DNA from: an uncultured Collinsella sp.
Lineage (GTDB): Bacteria > Actinomycetota > Coriobacteriia > Coriobacteriales > Coriobacteriaceae
Direction of reading: 5' to 3'
Length of the DNA stretch: 5,139 nt
Assembly: GCA_900553415.1 (NCBI GenBank)
Contig: USDH01000118.1
Span: 1 to 5,139 of the forward strand
Part shown: piece by piece, positions 1-5,139 of the stretch
How positions within the stretch are numbered: position 1 is the first letter of the stretch
How the letters are laid out: each line of letters begins with the position of its first letter
The notes under the pieces: model-generated
The model's input: the letters and a program-made list of their open reading frames with translations, nothing else
Told to the model about the DNA's origin: nothing
Database searches by the model: none
Made by a program: the position numbers and the translations under genes

Positions 1-564
1 AAGTGGTACGCGATCCAGTCGGTTGTCCTGGTGGGCGTGCTGCTCACCCTGGGCCTCACCACCGGTGCCACCGAGCTTCTCATGTGGGCCGCGTCGGCCT
101 TCGTCACCAAGGTGATCCTCGTTCCGTTCATTCTCAAACGTGCCTACAAGAAGATGGGTTCGCCTGCCGATAGCACGCTGACCTCCTCCATCAAGCCGGC
201 CTGGACCATCATCTTCACCGGTCTGGAGGTGGCCGTCTGCTTCGCGGTGGTCACGCGCCTGAGCCTGCCCACCGCCGAGGTGGCCACTCCGGCCCTCGCC
301 ATCAGCTTCGCGCACTTCTTCGTCGGCCTCACGTGCATCATCTCCCAGCGCAACATCCTCAAGCAGATCTTCGGGTACTGCCTTATGGAGAACGGTAGCC
401 ACGTGACGCTCGCTCTGCTCGCGCCCACGGCCCCCGAGATCATCGAGATCGGCATCGCCACCGACGCCATCTTCGCCGTCATCATCATGTCCGCCGTCGT
501 CGTGAGGATTTGGAACGACACCAAGTCGCTCGACTCCCACGACCTGACCGAATTGAAGGGGTAG
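1..564 (+). CDS. hyfE: Hydrogenase-4 membrane subunit HyfE (NuoK-like), 5' partial
   Basis: The reading frame is open from base 1 to TAG at 562-564, giving 187 residues with no start in view. By remembered alignment to E. coli HyfE (216 aa), about 31 N-terminal residues lie upstream. The first in-frame start-like codons (GTG at 31 and nearby) fall inside a membrane helix and are not credible starts. Diagnostic segments, in numbering from base 1, are ASAFVTKVILVP (31-42), SQRNILKQIFGYCLMENGSH (115-134) and EIGIATDAIFAV (149-160). The end, DLTELKG, resembles the NuoK/HyfE C-terminus. About five to six hydrophobic helices are visible (about 4-20, 24-46, 66-86, 95-113, 126-141, 146-169). The protein is an inner-membrane subunit next to the antiporter-like subunits and probably part of the ion path, with E130 and D155 as candidate carboxylates. 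hyfF follows after 3 bases. The family is secure; the ion transported is not shown by sequence. Confidence 0.93.
   Translation, partial: KWYAIQSVVLVGVLLTLGLTTGATELLMWAASAFVTKVILVPFILKRAYKKMGSPADSTLTSSIKPAWTIIFTGLEVAVCFAVVTRLSLPTAEVATPALAISFAHFFVGLTCIISQRNILKQIFGYCLMENGSHVTLALLAPTAPEIIEIGIATDAIFAVIIMSAVVVRIWNDTKSLDSHDLTELKG
555..561 (+). promoter_or_regulatory. Ribosome binding site for hyfF
   Basis: GAAGGGG lies 6 bases before the ATG at 568 and within the last codons of hyfE (Leu-Lys-Gly). It favours ATG 568 over the in-frame ATG at 580. Because it is translated as part of hyfE, the two genes are probably translationally coupled. Confidence 0.7.
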
Positions 565-567
565 GCC

Positions 568-2133
568 ATGGATGTTTCAATGCTGACGGTCGCCCTGCTC
601 GCTTGTCCTCTCGTGTTCTCCCTGATTATGGCTGCGCTCCCCAAGACGACGTCCTACAACGTCTTCGCGGGGCTCAACACCATCTCCGTCGCGGCGACCC
701 TTGTCCTTTCGGTCGTCACCGCGGGAACCATGCTCTCGAGCGGGCAGAATATCGACGCTTTGGGCCTGTGGCTCCATCTCGATTCGCTCTCGTCGATCTT
801 CGTCCTTCTGGTAGGCATCATCGGGTTCATCACCGGCGTGTACTCCATCTCCTATATCAAGATCGATATCGAGGAGAAGACCATGCCGGCCGAGCGCACC
901 AAGCAGTACTACGCGCTGTTCAGCCTGTTCGTCTTCACGATGCTGCTCGCCTGCCTGTCCAACAACATCATCCTCACCTGGGCGGCGGTCGAGGCCACTA
1001 CGCTGTCGACCGTGTTCCTCGTGGGCATCTACAAGAACAAGCAGGCGCTCGAGGCGTCTTGGAAGTACGCGATGGTCTGCACCGCCGGTGTGGCCTTCGG
1101 CCTGTTCGGCACGCTGCTCATCTACGCGAACGCCGCCGATATCATGCCCAACGCGCATGAGGCCGCCTTCCTCACCTCCATCATGCCCTACGCCGACCAG
1201 TTCGACCCGATGCTCGTGCGCCTCGCGTTCGCGTTCATCGTCATCGGCTTCGGCACCAAGGCGGGCCTGTTCCCCATGCACACCTGGCTGCCCGACGCGC
1301 ACTCCCAGGCTCCGAGCCCGGTCTCCGCGCTGCTCTCGGGCGTGCTGCTCAAGTGCGCCATGCTGGTGATCATCCGCTTCTACTCCCTGTCCATCATCAC
1401 GGTGGGCGACACCTATCCGCGAACGCTCCTGCTCATCCTGGGCACGCTGTCCATCCTGGTGGCTGCCCTGTGCATCTTCAAGCAGGACGATATCAAGCGC
1501 CGCTTCGCGTACTCCTCCGTCGACAACGTCGGCGTGGTCGCGCTGTGCCTGGGTATCGGTGGCCCGCTCGGTATCGCCGCCTGCCTGCTGCACTGCATCT
1601 TCCACGGCTTCACGAAGGCGCTCGCCTTCTGCATGGCCGGTAACATCCAGCACATCTACCACACCCGCGACCTGAACAAGATCAAGGGCGTCGTCGAGAT
1701 CGCTCCCGTCACGGCAGCGCTCACCATCATCGCCCTGCTCGCGCTCGCCGCCTTCCCGCCGTTCGCCCTGTTCATCTCCGAGTTCCTCACCTTCGTGGCC
1801 GGCGTTCAGTCCGGTCCCATCTGGGTGGTCGTGCTCGTGGCCATCGGCCTCACCGGCGTGTACTTCGCCCTTACCGGCATCGCGCTCAAGTCCATCTTCG
1901 GCAAGGCGCCCGAGGGCATGAAGCGCCACGAGGTGCCCGCCCTCATGATCATCCCCGAGATCGCCCTCGCGATCGTGGTCATGTGGTTCGGTATCGCCAC
2001 CCCGGTCGCCATCACGAGCGGCGTCGAGGATGCAACGTCCGTCGTTTTGAACCAGAGCGTCGAAGAGCTCCACGAGGCCCCTCTCTACCGCATGGTGTTC
2101 AGTTCCCAGACCAAGACAAGTGAGGTGAATTAG
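568..2133 (+). CDS. hyfF: Hydrogenase-4 proton-channel subunit HyfF (NuoM/NuoL-like antiporter family)
   Basis: The 521-residue polytopic membrane protein is close to E. coli HyfF (526 aa by memory) and belongs to the proton-conducting membrane transporter family of complex I (NuoL/M/N) and Mrp antiporters. About 14 hydrophobic helices are visible. The key ionisable residues of a proton channel are in place: E142 in WAAVEATTLS, K231 in GFGTKAGLFP, K262 in GVLLKCAMLV, H346 and K350 in FHGFTKALAF, and E405 in FISEFLTF. The spacing E142/K231/K262/E405 is close to that recalled for NuoM (E144/K234/K265/E407). The signatures MHTWLPDAHSQAPSPVSALL (237-256) and YSSVDNVG (315-322) are typical of the family. 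The protein ends in a short polar tail and has no long lateral helix like that of NuoL. The ATG at 568 is chosen for its ribosome binding site and a hydrophobic N-terminal helix. Its inferred role is coupling electron flow in the peripheral arm to ion movement; H+ versus Na+ cannot be decided here. Confidence 0.95.
   Translation: MDVSMLTVALLACPLVFSLIMAALPKTTSYNVFAGLNTISVAATLVLSVVTAGTMLSSGQNIDALGLWLHLDSLSSIFVLLVGIIGFITGVYSISYIKIDIEEKTMPAERTKQYYALFSLFVFTMLLACLSNNIILTWAAVEATTLSTVFLVGIYKNKQALEASWKYAMVCTAGVAFGLFGTLLIYANAADIMPNAHEAAFLTSIMPYADQFDPMLVRLAFAFIVIGFGTKAGLFPMHTWLPDAHSQAPSPVSALLSGVLLKCAMLVIIRFYSLSIITVGDTYPRTLLLILGTLSILVAALCIFKQDDIKRRFAYSSVDNVGVVALCLGIGGPLGIAACLLHCIFHGFTKALAFCMAGNIQHIYHTRDLNKIKGVVEIAPVTAALTIIALLALAAFPPFALFISEFLTFVAGVQSGPIWVVVLVAIGLTGVYFALTGIALKSIFGKAPEGMKRHEVPALMIIPEIALAIVVMWFGIATPVAITSGVEDATSVVLNQSVEELHEAPLYRMVFSSQTKTSEVN
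2122..2127 (+). promoter_or_regulatory. Ribosome binding site for hyfG
   Basis: GAGGTG lies 10 bases before the ATG at 2138 and overlaps the last codons of hyfF. It is weaker than the sites before hyfH and hyfI, so coupled translation from hyfF is plausible. Confidence 0.55.
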
Positions 2134-2137
2134 CACC

Positions 2138-3910
2138 ATGGCAGAACCTGAAAAGAAGGACTACGCTCGTCGCTGCGAAAGCCACGTCGAGGCCCTGCGT
2201 GCTGCAGTGCCGGGCGCTATCGAGAAGGTCGAATGGCAGTGCGAGGACCAGCTGACGATCACCGTCAAGCAGGACAAGCTGCCCGAGGCCGTCCACTACC
2301 TGTATTACGAGCGCTACGGCTGGATTCCCGTTATCATCGGCAACGATGAGCGCAGCCTGTGCGGCCGCTACGCCGTGTACTACGTCATCTCCATGGAGGG
2401 GGAGGACCCCGGCTGGGTGACCGTGCGCACCGAGGTCGATCCCGCCAAGATGACGTTCCCGTCCGTGACGCCGTTCGTCCCCGCCTGCGTGTGGGGCGAG
2501 CGCGAGCTGCGCGACATGTTCGGTCTGATTCCCGAGGGTCTGCCCGATCGTCGTCGCCTGGTGCTGCCCGATGACTGGCCCAGCGGCCTGTACCCGCTGC
2601 GCAAGGACTCCATGGACTACCGCTTCCGTCCCGCTCCCGCGAGCGATATGGAAAACTACGAGTTCTTGGCCGATACCAAGGGCAAGGAGACGACGCTCGT
2701 CCCCATGGGCCCGTTGCACATTACCTCCGACGAGCCCGGCCACTTCCGCCTGTTCGTTGAGGGCGAGACGATCGTCGACGCCGACTACCGTCTGTTCTAC
2801 GTGCACCGCGGCATGGAGAAGGTCGCCGAGACGCGCCTGAACTATGACGCCGTGACGTTCCTCGCCGACCGCATCTGCGGCATCTGCGGCTGCGCCCACT
2901 CGGTGGCCTATGCCGAGGCCGTCGAGCGCGCCCAGGGCATCCATGTCCCGCCGCGCGCCCAGTACATCCGCGCCATCATGCTCGAGGTCGAGCGCCTGCA
3001 CTCGCATCTGCTCAACATTGGCCTCGCATCGCACTACACCGGCTTCGATTCCGGCTTCCAGCAGTTCTTCCGCGTCCGCGAGAAGTCTATGGACCTGGCC
3101 GAGAAGCTCTCCGGTCACCGCAAGACCTACGGCCTCAACGTGATCGGCGGCGTGCGTCGCGACATTTTGGCTGAGCAGAAGCTCTCCACGCTCACGACCA
3201 TCCACCAGCTGCGCTCCGAGGTTCAGGAGCTCGTCGACGTCTTGCTCTCCACGCCCAACTTTATTGAGCGTACGAGCGGTATCGGCATCTTGGACCGCAA
3301 GATCGCCCGCGACTTCTCGCCGGTCGGCCCGCTCATGCGTGGCTCGGGCTATGCCCGCGACGTGCGCTTTGACCATCCCTTCGACGGCTACGCCGATCCG
3401 GACGTCCAGAAGATGCACGCCGCCACGGCCGACACCTGCGATGCCTTCGGCCGTACCGCCGTTCGCATCCAGGAGGTTTACGATTCGATCGACATGATCG
3501 AGACCATGCTCGAGAACTGCCCGTCGGGCCCCATCCTCACCACGGATTGGGAGTACACCCCGCACAAATACGCCATCGGCGCCACCGAGGCGCCGCGCGG
3601 CGAGGACGTGCACTGGGCCATGCTCGGCAATAACCAGAAGTGCTACCGCTGGCGCGCCAAGGCCGCCACGTACAGCAACTGGCCGGTCCTGCGCTACATG
3701 TTCCGCGGCAACACCGTGGGCGATGCGGCGCTGATCGTCGGCTCGCTCGACCCGTGCTACTCCTGCACCGACCGCGTGACGGTGACCGATGTCGCCGCCA
3801 AGCGCGACCACGTGCTCGACAAGGAGCAGTTCGAGAACGTCTGGCGCGACAAGTCGCCGCTTGCGGGCGAGGGCACCATGGCCGCTCCGCTCGATGAGGA
3901 GGCGCTCTAA
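2138..3910 (+). CDS. hyfG: Hydrogenase-4 catalytic large subunit HyfG (fused NuoC-NuoD, [NiFe])
   Basis: The 590-residue protein reduces protons to H2 (or oxidises H2) at a Ni-Fe(CN)2CO centre on the cytoplasmic side of the membrane complex. Residues about 1-160 form the NuoC-like 30 kDa domain, with the signature WGERELRDMFGL (119-130) followed by PLRKDSMDY (153-161). Residues about 190-546 form the NuoD/large-subunit domain, with DEPGHFRLFVEGE (198-210), HRGMEK (223-228) and EVERLHSHLLN (283-293). Both metal-binding pairs are intact: RICGIC (C247, C250) and DPCYSCTDR (C540, C543). This separates it from true NuoD, which lacks them. After R546 there is a 44-residue tail. E. coli HycE is cleaved after the equivalent arginine (R537) by the protease HycI, so this protein is probably made as a precursor and trimmed after nickel insertion. 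E. coli HycE is 569 aa by memory, with a 32-residue tail. C252, just after the first pair, is an unusual extra cysteine. hyfH starts 1 base after the stop. Confidence 0.97.
   Translation: MAEPEKKDYARRCESHVEALRAAVPGAIEKVEWQCEDQLTITVKQDKLPEAVHYLYYERYGWIPVIIGNDERSLCGRYAVYYVISMEGEDPGWVTVRTEVDPAKMTFPSVTPFVPACVWGERELRDMFGLIPEGLPDRRRLVLPDDWPSGLYPLRKDSMDYRFRPAPASDMENYEFLADTKGKETTLVPMGPLHITSDEPGHFRLFVEGETIVDADYRLFYVHRGMEKVAETRLNYDAVTFLADRICGICGCAHSVAYAEAVERAQGIHVPPRAQYIRAIMLEVERLHSHLLNIGLASHYTGFDSGFQQFFRVREKSMDLAEKLSGHRKTYGLNVIGGVRRDILAEQKLSTLTTIHQLRSEVQELVDVLLSTPNFIERTSGIGILDRKIARDFSPVGPLMRGSGYARDVRFDHPFDGYADPDVQKMHAATADTCDAFGRTAVRIQEVYDSIDMIETMLENCPSGPILTTDWEYTPHKYAIGATEAPRGEDVHWAMLGNNQKCYRWRAKAATYSNWPVLRYMFRGNTVGDAALIVGSLDPCYSCTDRVTVTDVAAKRDHVLDKEQFENVWRDKSPLAGEGTMAAPLDEEAL
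3776..3907 (+). other. Predicted C-terminal maturation peptide of HyfG
   Basis: These codons encode residues 547-590 of HyfG, after the DPCYSCTDR motif. In E. coli HycE the protease HycI cuts after the Arg three residues past the last metal-binding cysteine, and here that Arg is R546 (C543 + 3). The tail, starting VTVTDVAAKRD and ending DEEAL, would be removed once nickel is inserted. The position is inferred from the family; the cut has not been shown for this protein. Confidence 0.75.
3896..3902 (+). promoter_or_regulatory. Ribosome binding site for hyfH
   Basis: GAGGAGG lies 9 bases before ATG 3912, inside the final codons of hyfG (Glu-Glu). It decides the start of hyfH against the in-frame upstream ATG at 3789, whose extra 41 residues are Ser/Arg-rich shadow sequence read out of frame through the end of hyfG. 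Confidence 0.8.
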
Positions 3911-3911
3911 T

Positions 3912-4628
3912 ATGCTGAAGCTTTGGAAGGTTAACGCCAAGGCCGGCGACGCGACGGTCAAGTACCCGTTTGCGCCGTTCCCCACCAATAAGGACATGCG
4001 CGGCAAGCCCGAGCACAATGCCGAGCTCTGCATCGCCTGCGGTGCCTGCGGCGTGGCGTGCCCGGCCGATGCCATTCGCATGGACACCGACCTTGCGGCC
4101 GATACCATCACCTGGTCGATCGACTACGGTCGCTGCATCTTTTGCGGCCGCTGTGAGGAAGCCTGCCCCATGGAGGCCATCAAGCTTACCGAGGAGTTTG
4201 AGCTGGCCGTCATGAGCAAGGACGACCTCACCAGCAAGAGCGTCTATACGCTCGAGCACTGCTCGCGCTGCGGCAAGCCGTTTGCCCCGCACAAGGAGAT
4301 CGACTACGCCAAGCGCCTGCTGCAAAAGGCCGGCGGCATGGAGGCCGAGCAGGCCGCCCGTACCGTCGGTATGTGCCAGGAGTGCAAGCGCGAGCTTGAC
4401 GCCCTGCGCGCCGCCTCGGCCGTAAAGACCGGCAACGCGCACGGCATGGCTGCCAACGAGACGCTTGCGTCCGGTGAGCCCCAGGGCCCCGGCATGGAGT
4501 ATCTGGGCGGCCACGGCGTGAACCCGGAGTATATCGACCGCGAGCTCAACCCCGATGCGCCCGAGATTCCCGCCGGTCCTGCGCCGGTCGAGGGCATCAT
4601 CATGGATTTTGATACGAAGGAGGAGTAA
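3912..4628 (+). CDS. hyfH: Hydrogenase-4 iron-sulfur subunit HyfH (2x[4Fe-4S] ferredoxin, HycF/NuoI-like)
   Basis: The 238-residue protein carries electrons between the electron-input subunits and the HyfG/HyfI hydrogenase module. Two ferredoxin motifs are complete: C40, C43, C46, C50 (CIACGACGVACP) and C75, C78, C81, C85 (CIFCGRCEEACP). The N-terminal stretch around FRGKPE in HycF is matched here by MRGKPEHN (29-36). Two further CxxC pairs, C117/C120 (CSRCGKPFAP) and C155/C158 (CQECKR), are also recalled in E. coli HycF and suggest one mononuclear, rubredoxin- or zinc-like metal site. E. coli HycF and HyfH are about 180 aa. Here the sequence continues about 55-60 residues further, from roughly 175 to 238. 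This part is rich in Gly, Pro, Ala and acidic residues, has no cysteines, and ends in a short hydrophobic patch, VEGIIMDFD. The start is ATG 3912, supported by the strong ribosome binding site and 1-base spacing to hyfG. Phe codons are mostly TTT, unlike the upstream genes. Confidence 0.94.
   Translation: MLKLWKVNAKAGDATVKYPFAPFPTNKDMRGKPEHNAELCIACGACGVACPADAIRMDTDLAADTITWSIDYGRCIFCGRCEEACPMEAIKLTEEFELAVMSKDDLTSKSVYTLEHCSRCGKPFAPHKEIDYAKRLLQKAGGMEAEQAARTVGMCQECKRELDALRAASAVKTGNAHGMAANETLASGEPQGPGMEYLGGHGVNPEYIDRELNPDAPEIPAGPAPVEGIIMDFDTKEE
4616..4625 (+). promoter_or_regulatory. Ribosome binding site for hyfI
   Basis: GAAGGAGGAG contains a near-consensus AAGGAGG (4617-4623), 7 bases before ATG 4631. 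It encodes the last residues of HyfH (Lys-Glu-Glu). It is the strongest such site in the window and fixes the hyfI start. Confidence 0.8.
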
Positions 4629-4630
4629 CC

Positions 4631-5139
4631 ATGGCCGAACCCACGCTTTTGCCCGAGCGGCTTCAGTACCGCCCGACCAAGATCGAGCTCGACGAGAGCA
4701 TCGAGAAGGCCAAGGCGACCCTTCTTAAGAAGATCAAGCGCTCGGTGTACGTCTACCGTGTCGACTGCGGCGGCTGCAACGGCTGCGAGATCGAGATCTT
4801 CGGTTCCATCACGCCCGTCTTTGACGTCGAGCGCTTTGGCATCAAGGTCGTGCCCTCGCCCCGTCACGCCGACGTGCTGCTGTACACCGGTGCCGTGACG
4901 CGTGCCATGCGCATGCCGGCCCTGCGCGCCTTTGAGGCCGCACCCGATCCCAAGATCGTGGTGTCCTATGGCGCGTGCGGCTGCACCGGCGGCATCTTCT
5001 ACGACAACTACTGCGTCTGGGGCGGCACGGACAAGATTCTGCCGGTCGATGTCTACATCCCCGGCTGCCCGCCCAGCCCCGCGCAGACCATCTACGGCTT
5101 TGCCATGGCGCTCGGCCTGCTGGACCAAAAGCTCCATGC
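4631..5139 (+). CDS. hyfI: Hydrogenase-4 small subunit HyfI (NuoB-like, proximal [4Fe-4S] cluster), 3' partial
   Basis: The frame is open from ATG 4631 to the window end, giving 169 full codons plus two bases, with no stop. E. coli HycG and HyfI are about 250 aa, so roughly the last third is missing. The protein is the electron-transfer small subunit that docks on HyfG and holds the [4Fe-4S] cluster next to the NiFe site. Visible motifs are YRVDCGGCNGCEIEIFG (42-58; C46, C49, C52), the stretch ERFGIKVVPSPRHADVLLYT (67-86), SYGACGCTGGIF (112-123; C116, C118) and VYIPGCPPSPAQTIYGFAMA (141-160; C146). By family pattern the cluster ligands are most likely C49, C52, C116 and C146. C46 is also present in E. 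coli HycG, but C118 replaces an Asn recalled there. There is no twin-arginine signal peptide, as expected for a cytoplasm-facing group 4 enzyme. It starts 2 bases after hyfH. Confidence 0.95.
   Translation, partial: MAEPTLLPERLQYRPTKIELDESIEKAKATLLKKIKRSVYVYRVDCGGCNGCEIEIFGSITPVFDVERFGIKVVPSPRHADVLLYTGAVTRAMRMPALRAFEAAPDPKIVVSYGACGCTGGIFYDNYCVWGGTDKILPVDVYIPGCPPSPAQTIYGFAMALGLLDQKLH

Noticed and set aside
510..1160. A 216-codon plus-strand frame overlapping the end of hyfE and the start of hyfF.
   Set aside because: It is Arg/His/Pro-rich and out of frame with both real genes, a typical GC-rich shadow.
577..2139. A 520-codon open frame on the minus strand covering almost all of hyfF.
   Set aside because: It is a shadow of a GC-rich gene: the product is dominated by Asp, Glu, His, Gly and Arg with no recognisable domain, while the plus strand has a clear, conserved HyfF.
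2138..3910. Reading hyfG as a complex I NuoCD fusion.
   Set aside because: Both NiFe-ligating CxxC pairs are present, and the protein has a HycE-like maturation tail; complex I NuoD lacks these.
3789..3911. A longer start for hyfH at ATG 3789, adding 41 residues.
   Set aside because: The added residues are Ser/Arg/Thr-rich out-of-frame sequence of the hyfG end, there is no homologue support, and a strong ribosome binding site precedes ATG 3912.
2099..4111. A 670-codon open frame on the minus strand opposite hyfG.
   Set aside because: It is longer than the real gene but low in complexity (Ala, Val, Gly, His, Asp, Arg) and without motifs. It spans the hyfF end, hyfG and part of hyfH, as expected from third-position GC bias.
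4764..4996. Possible oxygen-tolerant type [4Fe-3S] proximal cluster, suggested by the extra cysteines in HyfI.
   Set aside because: In E. coli Hyd-1 type enzymes the supernumerary cysteines are adjacent in a CxCC-like motif and five residues after the third ligand. Here they are at C46 (three before C49) and C118 (two after C116), so the pattern does not match.
3537..5137. Minus-strand open frames (3537-4514 and 4304-5137) opposite hyfH and hyfI.
   Set aside because: No domains, biased composition, and complete overlap with confidently identified iron-sulfur subunits.
1..5139. CRISPR arrays, tRNA or rRNA genes, insertion sequences, terminator hairpins or internal promoters.
   Set aside because: None seen: coding sequence occupies all but about 10 bases, and no repeated units or stem-loop plus T-run were found by eye.

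Overview
The window lies entirely inside one tightly packed operon read on the + strand. It encodes the middle of a hydrogenase-4 / formate hydrogenlyase-2 type complex, a group 4 membrane-bound [NiFe] hydrogenase related to respiratory complex I. Five genes appear in the order hyfE (5' end missing), hyfF, hyfG, hyfH, hyfI (3' end missing), the same order as in the Escherichia coli hyf operon. Each was identified by motifs and by remembered similarity to E. coli Hyf/Hyc proteins; no search was run.

Layout: 1-564 is a NuoK-like small membrane subunit. 568-2133 is a proton-channel (NuoM/NuoL-like antiporter family) subunit. 2138-3910 is the catalytic large subunit, with a NuoC-like domain fused to a NuoD-like [NiFe] domain. 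3912-4628 is a two-cluster ferredoxin subunit with an added metal-binding-type cysteine quartet and a long C-terminal extension. 4631-5139 is the start of the small subunit that carries the [4Fe-4S] cluster next to the active site. Gaps between genes are only 1-4 bases, and each ribosome binding site lies within or against the last codons of the preceding gene. I see no promoter, terminator, RNA gene, repeat or mobile element, and no non-coding stretch longer than 4 bases.

How they work together: electrons enter through ferredoxin-like subunits (here HyfH; a HyfA-like protein would be encoded outside the window) and pass through HyfH and the HyfI cluster to the NiFe site in HyfG, where protons are reduced to H2 (or the reverse). 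HyfE and HyfF, with other membrane subunits outside the window, would anchor the enzyme and could couple the redox reaction to proton (or Na+) movement. All four NiFe-ligating cysteines and the HyfF channel residues are present, so the complex looks functional.

Organism: the DNA is GC-rich with strong C/G preference at third codon positions, and the proteins are clearly Hyf-like but diverged from Enterobacteriaceae. This would fit a high-GC anaerobe; a gut member of the Coriobacteriia (Collinsella and relatives) is my best guess, but it is weakly supported. This is a known type of system. The points most worth a second look are the HyfH C-terminal extension, extra cysteines beside the active-site and proximal-cluster ligands, and a sharp change in phenylalanine codon choice between the upstream and downstream genes.
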